Assembly: GCF_011397635.1 (NCBI RefSeq)
Contig: NC_064756.1
Span: 20,700,907 to 20,764,906 of the forward strand
From: Epinephelus fuscoguttatus
Taxonomy: Eukaryota; Chordata; Actinopteri; Perciformes; Serranidae
Reading direction: 5' to 3'
DNA length: 64,000 nucleotides
Positions 23,901-35,354 of this stretch are shown here, in pieces. The first letter of the stretch is position 1, and every line of letters begins with the position of its first letter. The translations under genes and the position numbers were made by a program. The notes under the pieces were generated by a model, which was not told the DNA's origin, made no database searches, and saw nothing but the letters and a program-made list of their open reading frames with translations.

Positions 23901-26900
23901 GGTGGGTCGTGGCTCAAAAGTAGGTCGCGGACCCATTCCGAATGGACCGCAGGTGACTCGTAAAATGTTTCAAGTTTGTAAAATAAAGAAAAAAACACCC
24001 TTTATTTTTTATTACAGTAAATTATCAGCACAGAGCTTTTATTATGAAGTTCTATTTCTGTTGTAGAGTGAGTGACTGACACACAGCTACTTGACAGAGA
24101 TAGCAACCTCTCCCAATGACATGGCCAAACACAAGTATGACACTGAATGTATTAAACTTTGGGGCCTCGAACTAATGACTAAGGAGAAATCTGAACCCTG
24201 TGGCAGTTGGGAACCACTGCTCTAGTGCTCTTGCTCCATGGGCCCAATCATGCGGAACCAGCGCCGATCATCTGCGAAATTTAATTCAGATGTTAAGAAC
24301 AAAAGCGGAGTAAACTGTTTGGTACCACATGCAGCGTCATGGTGTAACACAAACAACATCGATTGACAAAAACTTTTCTATTGTAAAAAAAAAAACAAAT
24401 CTGAAGAATGACTAAAACACTTGTGCAACAGACAAGAGAAATCACCTTGGTAGAGGCTGTTGCCTCCACATCTAGATCTAGTTTCTACTTGCTGACTAAA
24501 CTGTGCAAGTAGAGAATTATGCATGCTAAAAGAATCAAGGTGAGTTAGATTAAATGTGCATGGTTGGTGGTAATGTTAGTGTAGTATAAATCACAAACTC
24601 AACAACAGTGCGGCTTTGTTCTCACAGGAACAAGTTGCCTCTGATTTTTAATGAATTATACAAAAAAATGCAACTATTCTTGCAGTTTTCCCCTGCTCCC
24701 ACAACATAGTAACAAAAAATCAGGCATTTTAGGCCGCAACAATCACAGAAAAGCCCTCTAAGTCCTGCAGGCAGTGTGTATACAGTAAAATCAAAGCAGT
24801 GATTAGGCAGTGTGTAAATAGTAGTGTAGGGACAAAGGCAGTGATTACAGGGAATGCAAGTACAAATGGTAACAAAAGGCAGGAAGAGGGCATTTGTATT
24901 CAGACCTGAAGGGGACACCCACACACTATCAGACAGTATGTAAACAGCAGGAAGTGGGGCATTAATCATTCAAAGCAGGAAAGACACACAATTGGGATAT
25001 TGTGGATAAAGAGGCCAATCCAGTGGGGGGTGGACGCTGATGTCTGCACTGCCAAAATGTGCATTCCTTCCTCAACTGTCAACTGTATCTTTGTTCAGTT
25101 ACCACATTTATGGTCATTTGTAGTTGATTTTAAATGTAAATATATCTGAAAATACTTGAATGTCGAGGTTCAAGGTTATCTTTATTTTCCATCTTGGGGA
25201 AATTTGTCTTGCAGCCAGGGTTAACATAAAAACTTAAAACAGAATATAAAGAAAATTGTCAGTGACACATGAACAGAAAAATGAACAGAGCTAGAGCAGG
25301 GAAATGAAAATTCATACCATATAAAGAAGGATACACATGTACACAAGTGCAAAGGAATCTCTCTTACCCCAGAAGACCAAAGCTTAAATCCTTTTGGCCG
25401 CATTTTGACACCCTCTCTGGGGTTCTTAAGATTCCTTAAACCCATGTCTCCTAACTAGCTTTGTGTCCTCTTGAGGGCAGGCTAACTAAATACCAAGTTG
25501 ATTTTTGTTGCGTTTGCTACCCTCATAGCCAAACGGCACAATTTGCTACAGTGGAGGAGCCCTAGCCCCCCTGGCACAACTTCTGGGTTAAAGGATTTAA
25601 TGTCTTTTCTCCAACTAGATTGCACAAAGCGTGGGACTCCTTTCTCTCCTATGATAACTCTCTGCCTCGGACAGACTATTAATTTGCTCAAGAGTGCAAA
25701 GGAAGTGCGAGAAATACAGTCAGGGTGTGGCAGAAGCTCAGACCAGAGGGACCTGGGTTGGGAACCTGAGGTTGTTGGTTTGAGTCTCTGTCCAGACCTA
25801 ATATGCAGTGTGGACTGGTAGCTGGAGAGGCACCAGCTTACCTCCCGAACTTCCAGCTGCTCAGGGCGCCTGTCCATGGGCAGCCATCTCACTCTGACAT
25901 CTCTCCCTTTAATCCATGTATCCTGTTTGTGCATGTGCGTGTATTTCGGGCCTGTGTACATGACAACAGAGTGAAAAAAATTCAATTTCCCCTCGGGGAT
26001 TAATAAAGTACATCTTCTTCCTCTATTAAGCATATCAATAGCACCGGGGATGACGTCCAAAGGGCAAAAGCTTTAACTCATCCACGAGTCCAATATATCA
26101 TCCAGGCTTTCTGCTTTGAGGCTTCACGTTGCCCTTCTTCCTAAAAGCAGACATGATTTAAATAATCATAGGGGAAAAAAAACCTTTGATGAAAAGATCA
26201 TGTTAGGGCATGGTCACTTTTTCCTAAAGCGACTACTCTATTCTTACATTTGCATTCATGCTGACTTTAACCAGCCTGTATTGAACAAACCTCTATAGTC
26301 CAGTGCGTTGTGCCAACAAAGCAATTTAAAGTCATTTTAATATAATTTGTGTAGCCAAAGGCTTTAACTTGCCCCTCAAGTTACAACAACATGAGCTGAA
26401 GCTTTATAGTTCTGCATCCAGACCGTGATTATGATTTTAATAAGTACATATTTGCTTTGGGGGGAAAATATAATAAATTTAAAACATTCCACTTACACAA
26501 GTCTGCTCGTTTCACATGGACTTGGCCAGCACTTAGCTTCATAAACATGTATACAGTAAGTAATGGCGTCACATCTTATGGTTGGACGTGATGTTGCAAT
26601 GGATAATAACAGCTGTGTCAGACCAGTGGCGTTTAGCTTACGTTACCAGAACAGACTAAATACCCGATTGTGTAAATTAAAAACAGTCCAGGATAAATTC
26701 AGAGATGATGTTGAAATCCTTGTTTGAAGGCTCGTCAAATATCTCGTGTGCAGGTTTGGACTCGTTATGCCAGATGAAAGCTTGGTGGTTTTTGGCCTGT
26801 GTCGTGACTGGAGTTTTTCTTGTTCGCAGGGCCAGAGCCATCGGATACCGCCAGCACAACAGAGAAGCTGTGGGAGGGTTTTTCTCACAGATCGGCAACC

Positions 26901-29355
26901 TCTATATGGTCCATCACCTCTGGGGTACGGTCATATATCAGCTCTGTGGAAAATACTGACAGCATCAGCATGTAGATACTTGTGCTAGGGCTGAAATCAT
27001 TCATTGCTCTAGTTAAGTTAGAGGATGCTAAAACCTTCTTTTTTATTTGAATTTCATGATGTAGATGAGTCTTTGCCAGCATTGGCCTTGCAAGGTTCAG
27101 GTCTAATTTAAAGGAGTAGATGACCTTTTAAATTTGGCAAGAAATGTCAATATGAGCACTAGTATTGATGTGTTTCATTCAGATCAGTTATACAATGTAA
27201 TTTACAGCTCTAAAATATGTGTGCAGTATCCTATAAGTCATTTAAGAAGCAAAACACCTACAGATTTGCGGCTTCCAGTTTCTACAGAAGATTTCCTCCG
27301 TTTGTTGTAAATATATTTGAGTTTTGAACTGTTTAAGCAAAACAAGCTATTTTAAAGTTGTCACCTTGGTCATTTTTCATTACTTTATGAACTTACAGCT
27401 GCATTTATTGATATTTTTACACAAACAATAGATCAAATGACTATGTGTAATTTGATTTGCGTGACTCATAGTGACATGACACATAATTATCAGTTCTACT
27501 CAGCTCTTCAGGGCATTTTTGCACTTTCAGCTCTTTGTTTTGGTTTTCTGGTTCACAGACTTGTTATGGTTCAGTCTCACAGCTCCAATCTGCTTTTCCA
27601 GCAGCAGCTGACACCTATTATGTGTGAGAACACTCTAAGGCTACATCCACACTAATACTTTTCTGTTTTAAAAACGCATGACTATTGCTATGTTAACCCC
27701 TAATGTCAACACTGCTCTTTTGTAATTTTGGAATCCATGAAACGGAGACCTTTGAAAATGCTGCTGACCTGTTTTAATTTGAGGGACTTTTGGAGTCAAT
27801 GACACAGACATCCAAGTTTGCTTCCCACTTGGGTCTTATCAGCCATTAAGTGTCGAGACAAAACATAGATCGCTAGCTCTACATACCTTTCGTAGTGTTA
27901 TCCTTTTGTGGGCACTGCTTTCCCATTGCAGTGGCTTCCTCCGGCGATTGATACCGCTCCTAGTACCACTCTGTTATGCCATATTTGCTTTGTAATGACT
28001 GTCAATCTGTTTTCCACCGCCTTGACCACCTTATACTCATGTGTTATTTTCAGTAACAGTTCCACAACATCTTCAGTCCAAGTAAAGAAATACTTGGTCT
28101 CACTTTTTGTCAATTATGTAGTATTTTCTGTAACTAAACAGCCAATGGCAGAATAGACAATCAAATAGACAGCCAGCTTCCTCTTATCACTGGCACGCGC
28201 AGGCCCAGTGTACATAAATTGTCGTATAATATGCGTTTCCTGGTGTGTTATTAAGGACCAAGATTACTTCTGAAATAGTGCTAAAACAATCTTGTGTACG
28301 AAGATTTTTTTTTTTTTTCATTTTAAAATGTTGCAGAACAACCAGCTCCACCCAGCTTGGTCTTGGCAAGTGGAAACATTACTAAATCCAGACTGGTAGA
28401 AAAAGATTTCTGCACATGTATAATGATGATGTATGTATGCTCTGATGAAGGTCTAAAAGGCCGAGAGCTCAACAATAAAGTGAAACACTGCATAGATGTA
28501 AATGTGCGGAAATCTACTGCTACCAGTCTGTCATTTTAAAATAAAAATGTATTAGTGTGGATGTGGCCTGATAAACTGACTGCCTGCCCGTCACCAAACA
28601 GCAGGTAAAGTTAGCGACTAGCTGGTGAACATTTAGCAGCTAGAGAAATAGCTTTTTCCCTCAGGAGCTGGTGGAGACCAAAATAGAGCTAAAAGAACAA
28701 TGACTATTGGACTTATTTTTCTTGAGTGGACACAAACTTCACTCCAAATGAATGCTCGTGATGTGCATTGTTTGCCAAAACGGTCACCTCAACAATCAAA
28801 TTTCAAACATTTTCAATGCTTTTTAAGGTGATAATCACCTGGTGTTACAGCTGAATTCCACTGCACCAAGAAGCCAGAAAAATAAGTTATTAGAACTTTG
28901 ATTAATCTATGATACATTGATTGTTATTTGCAGCCCTAAGTTAAGCAAACTTTAAATTAAGCTGACTTTTAGTGCGATGATCCCATTTACTATAAGCCAT
29001 GTTATAATGTGTGGTTTATTGATTGCAGCTTACAAAGACCTTCAGTCCAGAGAAGACACAAGGAATGGTGCCTGGCAGCAGGAGGGCTGGGATGAGGTGG
29101 TGTATTACACAGGTGAGTTTTCTAAACATAATGTGGTGGCCGACACCCAAAGCTGTGTGACTGAAAACTTTCAAAAGCTTGTCTTTGAGTAACAACATAT
29201 TGAACTTTAAGAGCTTGCTGACCTGAACAATATCAGAGGGACTCTGACCTATGAGGACATTGACTCATCTCTCTTTTCACCTTTCTCCAGTTCCTCTCAT
29301 TCAACATATGGATTCCAGGATCATGATCCCGACAAAGGCTTCCCCACTGAAGTGA
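14998..29355 (+). CDS. nipsnap2: NipSnap homolog 2 (mitochondrial), 10 coding exons, 286 aa
   Basis: Coding exons: 14998-15089, 17074-17213, 17306-17351, 17769-17863, 19817-19887, 20006-20146, 22411-22442, 26830-26924, 29029-29112 and 29291-29355. All introns are GT-AG, phases agree throughout, and the 861-nt CDS gives 286 codons, the same length I recall for human NIPSNAP2. Residues 1-35 are Arg/Ser-rich and nearly free of acidic residues, as in a mitochondrial targeting sequence. Family-specific stretches follow: [87 protein letters not shown] and the C-terminal [22 protein letters not shown] and [16 protein letters not shown] favour NIPSNAP2 over NIPSNAP1, and the neighbours psph, phkg1 and chchd2 agree. 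NIPSNAP1/2 act in mitochondria and, when exposed on damaged organelles, as mitophagy receptors (family knowledge). The long introns host several transposons. The gene converges on psph. Confidence 0.95.
17352..17768 (+). other. nipsnap2 intron 3, no further feature seen
   Basis: Intron with clean GTGAGT donor and CACAG acceptor. No repeat or RNA gene was recognised. Confidence 0.5.
17864..19816 (+). other. nipsnap2 intron 4, no further feature supported
   Basis: An intron of nearly 2 kb. Long open frames at its 5' side (both strands, 17700-18140) overlap exon 4 or its antisense and have no family features. No transposon end pair was matched. Confidence 0.4.
20930..21600 (+). mobile_element. 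Possible DNA-transposon remnant in nipsnap2 intron 6
   Basis: GGCCTGAACACACCGAACC then CATCAAAGAACTAGTAGC resembles one end of a dispersed fish hAT-type element family. Sequence to about 21600 has the matching higher GC content (CTTGTTGGC-type and CGCTCGT motifs), but the opposite end could not be matched, so boundaries are approximate. Confidence 0.3.
23886..24219. mobile_element. hAT-family MITE with perfect 8-bp target duplication
   Basis: The ends are CAGTGCTTCCCAACTGG (left) and CAGTTGGGAACCACTG (right), imperfect inverted repeats typical of hAT elements. Both sides carry the identical octamer CTCTAGTG (23878-23885 and 24220-24227), the 8-bp target duplication expected of hAT. The 334-bp interior has no coding capacity. 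It lies in intron 7 of nipsnap2. Confidence 0.9.
25170..25215 (-). repeat. LINE/SINE 3'-end fragment, minus strand
   Basis: On the minus strand it reads GCAAGACAAATTTCCCCAAG then GGAAAATAAAGATAACC. It is related to 13964-14050 (shared CAAGACAAAT and AATAAAG ending). Confidence 0.4.
25490..25700 (+). mobile_element. L1-clade LINE fragment (C-terminal ORF2 region)
   Basis: Conceptual translation gives [20 protein letters not shown] followed by [16 protein letters not shown]. This matches the pattern LARR.IL..WKS..PP...W..D...FL.LEK.. found near the C-terminus of L1-type ORF2. It is a short, 5'- and 3'-truncated remnant in nipsnap2 intron 7. Confidence 0.55.
25715..26010 (+). repeat. tRNA-derived SINE (second family)
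   Basis: It starts with GTGGCAGAAGCTCAGACC, and GGTTGGTTTGAGTCTCTGTC-like sequence resembles a tRNA B box. The body has GTGTGGACTGGTAGCTGGAG, AGGCACCAGCTTACCTCC and GCTCAGGGCGCCTGTCC. It ends in TTTCCCCTCGGGGATTAATAAAGTA. The head and body match the teleost SINE that begins 'GGCAGTAGCTCAG...' (recognised from memory). It lies in intron 7 of nipsnap2. Confidence 0.7.
27637..28570. mobile_element. hAT-like DNA transposon remnant in nipsnap2 intron 8
   Basis: The left end GGCTACATCCACACTAATAC then TTTTCTGTTTTAAAA is the imperfect reverse complement of the right end TTTTAAAATAAAAATG then TATTAGTGTGGATGTGGCC. No 8-bp duplication survives. Inside, 28360-28500 looks like a separate insertion: GCTCTGATGAAGGTCTAAAA then CAACAATAAAGTGAAACACTG resembles the 3' end of another dispersed repeat. 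Confidence 0.6.
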
Positions 29356-30310
29356 ACGAGAGCCGAGCTGGAGGCTGAAACAGAGTGGCACCCCTTGTGA
29401 ATGTTACATCCCTCCAGAGCATCACTATCATGGTTTCAACTTCCTGTCAGTGCTGCCAAACAACATCCCTTCTGTTTTCTTGTCCTTGCGTCACGACTTC
29501 CAAGATGTCACCAGGACAGAGGAGGCAACAATGCCTACCATGTATAAATATATTAAAATAGTCAATATCAGTTACAGGCCTTGGCAATGCACAACTTCTT
29601 TTTGGGTTCTGGAACAGGACAAGTAAATTTGGCCAATTTAAACCGCCTCGATGGTCGTCTGGTGCCACATTAACACTGGTCCACAGAGAGTTAATCTCGA
29701 ACCAAAGTTACTTGAAAAGACAAGCAGCTGTGTCTAAGTGTTAGAGCATATAGGAGGAATAGTGCTGCTGACGTACTCCGCACAATGCAGCAGCTTTTTA
29801 TTTATTTATTGTAAATTTGGAACACATATGTCATAAGTGTGCTGAGGAGGAGCACTTTGATGCAAGCCATGCCATAGCTGAGTGAAGTGAGAGAACGCAT
29901 CTGTATATTCATGAATACTGTAGACCATAAAGTGGTATATAATGTAAACCTCATTTTATATTTGACTGAGTTCAACATTTTTTGGCAAACTGCTCCGTTC
30001 AGTTGCTTTTTCTTGACGTTCCTGGGTTCCCCGTCATGGTATTGTTACGGTTTCATGGTGCTGTGTGTGTATCTATGGCTTCTACCTTTTCTTTTCTTGT
30101 AAAGACAGCATGCCTGGTTTTGAAAACAGGTTTTTATCCAACAAGACAAATGTTATCTATCAGTGGCTGAGTGATCCGGCTGCTGCATACTGTAATATCA
30201 GATTTTAATGTTAAAGGAAGCATGTTTATCTTGTCGTTTTGTTCTTCAGTTCAGAGGGGAGCAGTGGATAGTAAGGACAAGTACGCCAACACAGAATAAA
30301 GCGGTTCAGA
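29356..30310 (+). other. nipsnap2 3' UTR and terminator region
   Basis: Sequence after the TGA stop (29353-29355). A canonical AATAAA at 30295-30300 is the likeliest poly(A) signal, giving a 3' UTR of about 950 nt. Another AATAAA lies near 30410. The psph stop is at 30744, so the two genes converge tail to tail with a short gap. Confidence 0.5.
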
Positions 30311-30743
30311 CAACATCTCTGACAGCATGCTCTTCTCTTTAATGCTGGTGTTCTTAACAGGACGTAACACTTACTGACGTGTGGTTACAGCTCTTAGTAC
30401 CCATACAGAAATAAAACACTGCACCTGTCATAATATGCAGGAGTTGTATTAGCTTACCTAAAAGGCTTTGATGCAAAAAGTGCAAAAACACTAAAATCTT
30501 CTTAACCGTCACATAAACAGTGTTTGGTTATTCTTTTAGTATCTAGTATAAAAATCAGCAGGGCGACGCCCCCTGTGAAGGTAAAATTGGTTTCACTAGT
30601 GTAAACATTTTCATTCATAAGAAAAATCTATAAGGGAGAAGGGGAGGAAAAGTGTGCAGGGGATAAAACCGTCAAAGGCACACCCTTACAGTAGGTGCAA
30701 ATATAAAATGTTAAAATTAGTAACGGGATCTTTTTTAGCTTCT

Positions 30744-33700
30744 TTAGATCTTTTCCAGTTCCTTTAGCAGCTCCCCAAAACTTGTCACGTACCACGAGGA
30801 CTTCTCCTTAACCTGCTGCCGGGTGACATTCCCACCGAAGCCAATGAAAGCACTCTGAGGATGAAAGAGACACGTCCATCATCACACCATAGCTCCAAGA
30901 GAGGGAAGGTTTTCAGCATTATTAATGTGAATACTTACAGCAGGAGGGGACGCCTCTAGATCAGTAGCACCATCTCCAATCATCACCACGGTCTTGAAGC
31001 CATATTGCTCCTTCAACATGCTGATGACTTTTCCTTTTCCACCACTCTCAGCCGTGGGCTGGCTCTCGTCAAAACCAGCGTACTCCCCTGGAAAATACAC
31101 ACAGTTTAATTTAGAGATGTAGAGTGATGCCTCACAACAGGCTGACGACAGAGCCGGACACTTGAGATGAAGGAAAAGATTTGAAATGAGATCTGAGAGA
31201 CTGCTTTGACCAAAACTAACAAGGAGGACTCAAGCATCGTCTGTCCACTCATTGGCCCGACACTTCATTACTTCATACACTTAATTTTCAAGACACACTT
31301 ACAATGCTCCACTTGTATGAAAACAGAGAAAGGTCACATCTAGATCTCACCGTTGAAGTAGAACTTGAGCCGGTTGGCGTAGACGTGATGCAGAGGAATG
31401 TTTAACTGAGTGGCCACGTGTTCGACGATGCAGCGGAAGCCGCCGGAGATGAGAAACACCTTGATGTTGCGCTGATGCAGGCGGTCCACAAGCTCCCTGG
31501 ATGGAGACGAAGGGCCATTTATCAACACTCACAGTACATCAGTGCAGTTTTAGTAACATGTTGGTATAGTGTGCAGTAGTAAAATCTTATTTGGTCAGGA
31601 AGCGTTGAACATAAACCAGAGGTGTCAAACAAGTGGCCTGCAAAAGGATCCAATCAGGCCCACTGGATGACTCTGCACACCTAATATAGATGCACTTATA
31701 AAGATTTAAAGGCATTGAAACTATATGTAGACATGCACATGTAAAGACAGCGAGTAGTAGACTGACTGAATGTGGTAGCACACTGAGACATGTTGAAATT
31801 GCACTTCTTATTCTCAACACCTCTCAGGCTGTTCGTCATCTGTTTAAATGGATGAATGTTTTCAGAACGTATTTCTTTACACTAAAAGAAAGCTTAAACT
31901 TTCTGGGTATTGTTAATATAGGTTATGATGCAATGGTTTTACTGATCTAGTCCACTTGAGATCAAACTGGGCTGGATGTGGCCTGTGAACTAAAATGAGT
32001 TTGACACCCTTCACATAATACAAACACACATACATATAAAAGCTGATGTGAGTAAAGAAGCAGCTATGCATGTGCATGAAGTAGCAGAACAGGTTTGAAG
32101 TGATACAAATACATACACAGCATTAATGCGAGCTCTCTCATATTTGCTTATGAAGACGTTGTGTAAACTTCTACCAAACTGTCGGCCATGTCAGCCACTG
32201 TGATAGTTAAACCTGCAGACAATTTATGCTCATAATACAACTGTATTTTCAACACTGGATGACTTATCAGCGATGAGAGGTTTGTATAAACCACAAATGA
32301 ACAAATTAACCATTATCCTTTAAAATACAGTTTTGGTATTTTCCTACAAGATTCTTGATGTGCGTTTTTCTATTTTTATATTCTTAAAACTCCAGTGTGT
32401 GGGATTTGGGAGAACCTGTCGGCAGAAATGCTATATAATATTAATAACTATGTTTTCATTAGTTCATAATCACCTGAAAAAACGAACCATCTTGTTTTTG
32501 TAACCTGAGAATGAGCAGTTTATATCTACATATGGAGCAGGTCCTCTCTCATGGAGTCCACCTTGTTGTTTGTACAGTGGCCCAGAATGGACAAACCAAA
32601 CACTTAGAGAGAGTCACCCGCTTTTCATGTTGTTCTCCTACATGCTTGGCACATGACAAGCTTCAGTTCTGCAACCTCCCCACTAGATGCAACTATAGCC
32701 CCTTACACAGAGGGTTGTTCATCATACATGGTCCTCTTAGGTCAGGGGTGTCAAACATATGGCTTGTGGGCCAGAACTGGCCCGCCAAAGGGTTCAATCT
32801 GGCCCACTAGATGACGATTCAAAACCAAAAGAAGGCCGCAAGCACTTGTCTGAGGCACGGGACTTCTGATTGCTTTAGGTAAATTAAGTATGCAATGTAG
32901 CAGGGCTATGTGGCTAATAAAAAAAAGACAATAAAATCAACCAGTAGGCTATCAGTTCATAATAATTCGATGTTGTAGGCTATATTATTTACGCACGGGA
33001 AGCAATGTCATACGCACATGATGACAGGAGGGGGCGGCGGTGCGTGAATAGATTTACCCCCTTGTTGTAGTTTTACTGATATTTCTTATTCCGTGCGAAT
33101 TGGCCATTAATATTACCGACATCCTCTGGTAAAGTGACATTACCCCACGTGCCCATGTAAAACTAATCCCGTCCAAATAGTGCTTAAGAGGTGCCAGGTT
33201 TCAGGAGCAAGTTAAACAATGTGTTACCTGCTTCATGTAAAATTCTGCATCAGAGGCTTTTCCACCCTGGCCAGGGTACGGCTCTCTCTTATAAACTGAA
33301 TACTTACTATGACCATGTTTAAAGATATTAAACATTGTGCAAAATACTGTCAATCAGCAGCTTCAGTTTAGAAGAATCTGTATCAGGAAATGTATGGATA
33401 AATGCACATGTAATGATAGTGAGAAGTGGACTGACTGAATGTGGAAAAACTGAGACATACTGTTGAAAGTACGCTTAATTTTCTTGACATCTCAGGCTGT
33501 TTTGTAAAAGGATGAATGTCCACACAATGTATTTCTTCACAGAAAAAAGGGGAAATATTGGAGCTGATGACTTACAGGGTGTTATGTGATAGTTTTATTG
33601 GTCCGACCCATCTGAGATCAATAGAGAGTTTGACACTCTCTATTGACTGAATGACTGACACCTTCACACACTCACCTGATACCTGGAGTCAGCTGAGGCG

Positions 33701-34153
33701 GGTGGTCTGTTATCAGTTTGTTCACCTGTTCTCTGGAGCAACGGATGATGGACAGACGCTCAGTCAGGGCTGTTTTGAACGTCACTGAGCCACCCATCGC
33801 TCTGCGAGTCCTGGATTGTGAAACAGGTAAAAGATTCGCAAAATATAAAGGTGTACTTTTAACTATCCCGAGGGTGGGAGGAGTGCAAATATAAAACGTC
33901 TAAGATGTCTGAAAGCTGCAAAGAAGGTGCAAATCCAATGTATATGCAATGCAAGATCAGGTTAACAGTATGGATTATGAAAATTGAGCATTGAGCTGTT
34001 ACACACATACATTTCAGTGACTGCATCCCCCACACCACAAAACTTGGCAAGCTCATCTATGCCCTCTTCTTTGATGACCGTGCTGTCCACATCGAAACAG
34101 ACAGCTTCTGCTCTCCGGAATATCTCCTTTGTCTGTGAGAGTGTTGCCATCAT
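30744..34153 (-). CDS. psph: Phosphoserine phosphatase, 5 coding exons, 227 aa
   Basis: Coding exons in gene order: 34011-34153, 33676-33810, 31351-31496, 30939-31087 and 30744-30854. Together they give 684 nt with consistent phases. The enzyme hydrolyses O-phospho-L-serine to serine, the last step of serine synthesis, in the cytosol. It is a HAD-superfamily phosphatase. Motif I is DVDST with nucleophile D21 and acid/base D23, motif II is LISGG with S110, motif III is the Lys in AESGGKGK (K159), and motif IV is MIGDGATD with D180 and D184. Active-site residues are all present and length is close to human (225 aa). Two adjacent ATGs occur at the start (34151-34153 and 34148-34150), and the coding exon begins one base upstream of the first. 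An acceptor there implies a non-coding first exon, plausibly ending at a GTGAGT donor near 34927. The third coding intron boundary (31497-33675) holds two hAT copies and a MITE. Confidence 0.96.
31617..32012. mobile_element. hAT-type element, copy 1, in a psph intron
   Basis: The left end CAGAGGTGTCAAAC and the right end GAGTTTGACACCCTTC are imperfect inverted repeats of the common hAT 'CAGGGGTGTCAAAC' class. TGGCCTG near the left end and GGATGTGGCCTGTGAACTAA near the right are typical subterminal sequence. Flanking octamers ACATAAAC and ACATAATA are a plausible diverged target duplication. The interior is shared with copy 2 at 32744-33645. Confidence 0.7.
32385..32743 (+). mobile_element. 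MITE-like DNA element in a psph intron
   Basis: The left side reads CCAGTGTGTGGGATTTGGG and the right part CCCCACTAGATGCAACTAT. The internal AACCAAACACTTAGAGAGAG and TTCTCCTACATGCTTGGCAC recall a widespread fish element beginning 'CAGTGTGTAGGATTTAGTG'. The right terminus is too decayed to place exactly, and it abuts hAT copy 2. Confidence 0.5.
32744..33645. mobile_element. hAT-type element, copy 2, in the same psph intron
   Basis: It starts CAGGGGTGTCAAACATATGG, CTTGTGGGCC and ends near GAGAGTTTGACACTCTC. The segment TGACTGAATGTGG ... CTCAGGCTGTT ... GGATGAATGT is shared in order with copy 1. It is longer than copy 1 because of sequence at about 32880-33240 that copy 1 lacks. Confidence 0.65.
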
Positions 34154-34780
34154 GCTGCAAAAAGAAAAGTACACAGTGTGAGACACTCCAACACAGGCAG
34201 CAGCAGCAGCATTTCAAAAGCACTCCCAGCTCTGATGGCACAGATAAGGGTCTACATTAGGAAGTCATCTGAGGGTAAATCTAATAGTCTTTAATAGCCA
34301 GGGTCCCGGGATGAATTTGCTGGTGAAACGTGAGGTCTGTGATTTTAAACCCAGCAGCTGCATGACTTCATTGTTGCCCTAAGCCCAGTGTGCAGTGGAT
34401 GTCTTCAATCCAGTGGAGCAGCAAACACATCCATTGACTGAAATACCTATGTGCACACGTTTCTGCATCGACGGATCCCAAATAAAACACGTGTCCCGAG
34501 CAAGAATGCGATGTTATGTAAAGCAGCCGGCCCTAAACAAACCATAAGAGGGGCCGTTGTGGACATCCTCTGTACGGATTGCGTCACCCCGGCACCGTGC
34601 TCGCGACATCAAAATCCCAAACAAACGTGAAGACGGTGGGAACGAGATGTTGATGGCGGTTTGGTGGAAAGTAGCTCTCTGGTGCTCTCTGGCATTAAAT
34701 AAGTCATGTCTTTACGTTAAGGATAACCGTGAGCTGGCTCAGAGGGCAAGTTACCTGTCCGTACCACCTTCATATGAGCG

Positions 34781-34782
<2 letters not shown>

Positions 34783-34834
<52 letters not shown>

Positions 34835-34840
34835 ACACTC
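34783..34840. repeat. (CA)n microsatellite near the psph promoter
   Basis: About 24 uninterrupted AC units with a TACACACAC break at the end. Confidence 0.95.
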
Positions 34841-34926
34841 TCTCTGCTCAGCTGTCAGCTTCTCTAACTAGGGTAACCACGGTAATATCAGGGACTACAT
34901 ATGAAGGAGTCGTTCTGTGGTACTCA

Positions 34927-35100
34927 CCAGTGGGAGCAGCGTCGGTAAGGCACTACCAGCAGCCTCAGCATTAGCCTTCCTCTCTCAATGGGCTCACCGA
35001 CGAGGAAGAGCACCAATGACTGCTGGGCCAATCAGAGGGAAGCCGGTGAGGGACCGCCCAATACCCTCTGGCTCGCTTCCATGACGACAGCAACGGTCGA
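34927..35100 (-). promoter_or_regulatory. Probable psph promoter and non-coding first exon
   Basis: On the minus strand GCTCCCACTG is followed by GTGAGTACC, a strong splice donor at about 34927, which would end an upstream non-coding exon of psph. Two CCAAT-type boxes lie just upstream (CACCAATGAC near 35010 and GGCCAATCAGAGG near 35025) in locally GC-rich DNA. Transcription start not determined. Confidence 0.4.
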
Positions 35101-35354
35101 CTAACGGCTCGTGTGTAAATGTACATTAGCGCGGTTTATATTCTTAGCTATCTTCACAGTAACTGTGTCAATCTAAGTTTATTAGTAATAAAATGGAAGT
35201 TTTAGCTTTACATAAAGGAGTCGACCCGTGACCCCCACAGTGAGTGATCCAGGCTTGATTTATAAGGGCTTGATGACCTGGAGTCTGCTGTCCAGCCAGG
35301 GTTGGAGCACACTGTTGACTTTGTTGGATGATACCTCTGTGGATATACACACTT

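Noticed and set aside
24622-24969. 115-codon cysteine-rich minus-strand frame
   Set aside because: It contains loose internal repeats of GCAGTG(T)GTAAA type, lies in an intron of nipsnap2, and has no recognisable domain.
25482-26060. 192-codon minus-strand open frame
   Set aside because: It is the antisense of an L1-type fragment and a tRNA-derived SINE, both readable on the plus strand. No domain or splice context of its own.
34729-34974. Frames with Thr-His repeats, and Tyr-Ile repeats at 35550-35765
   Set aside because: Direct translations of the (CA)n and (TA)n microsatellites.
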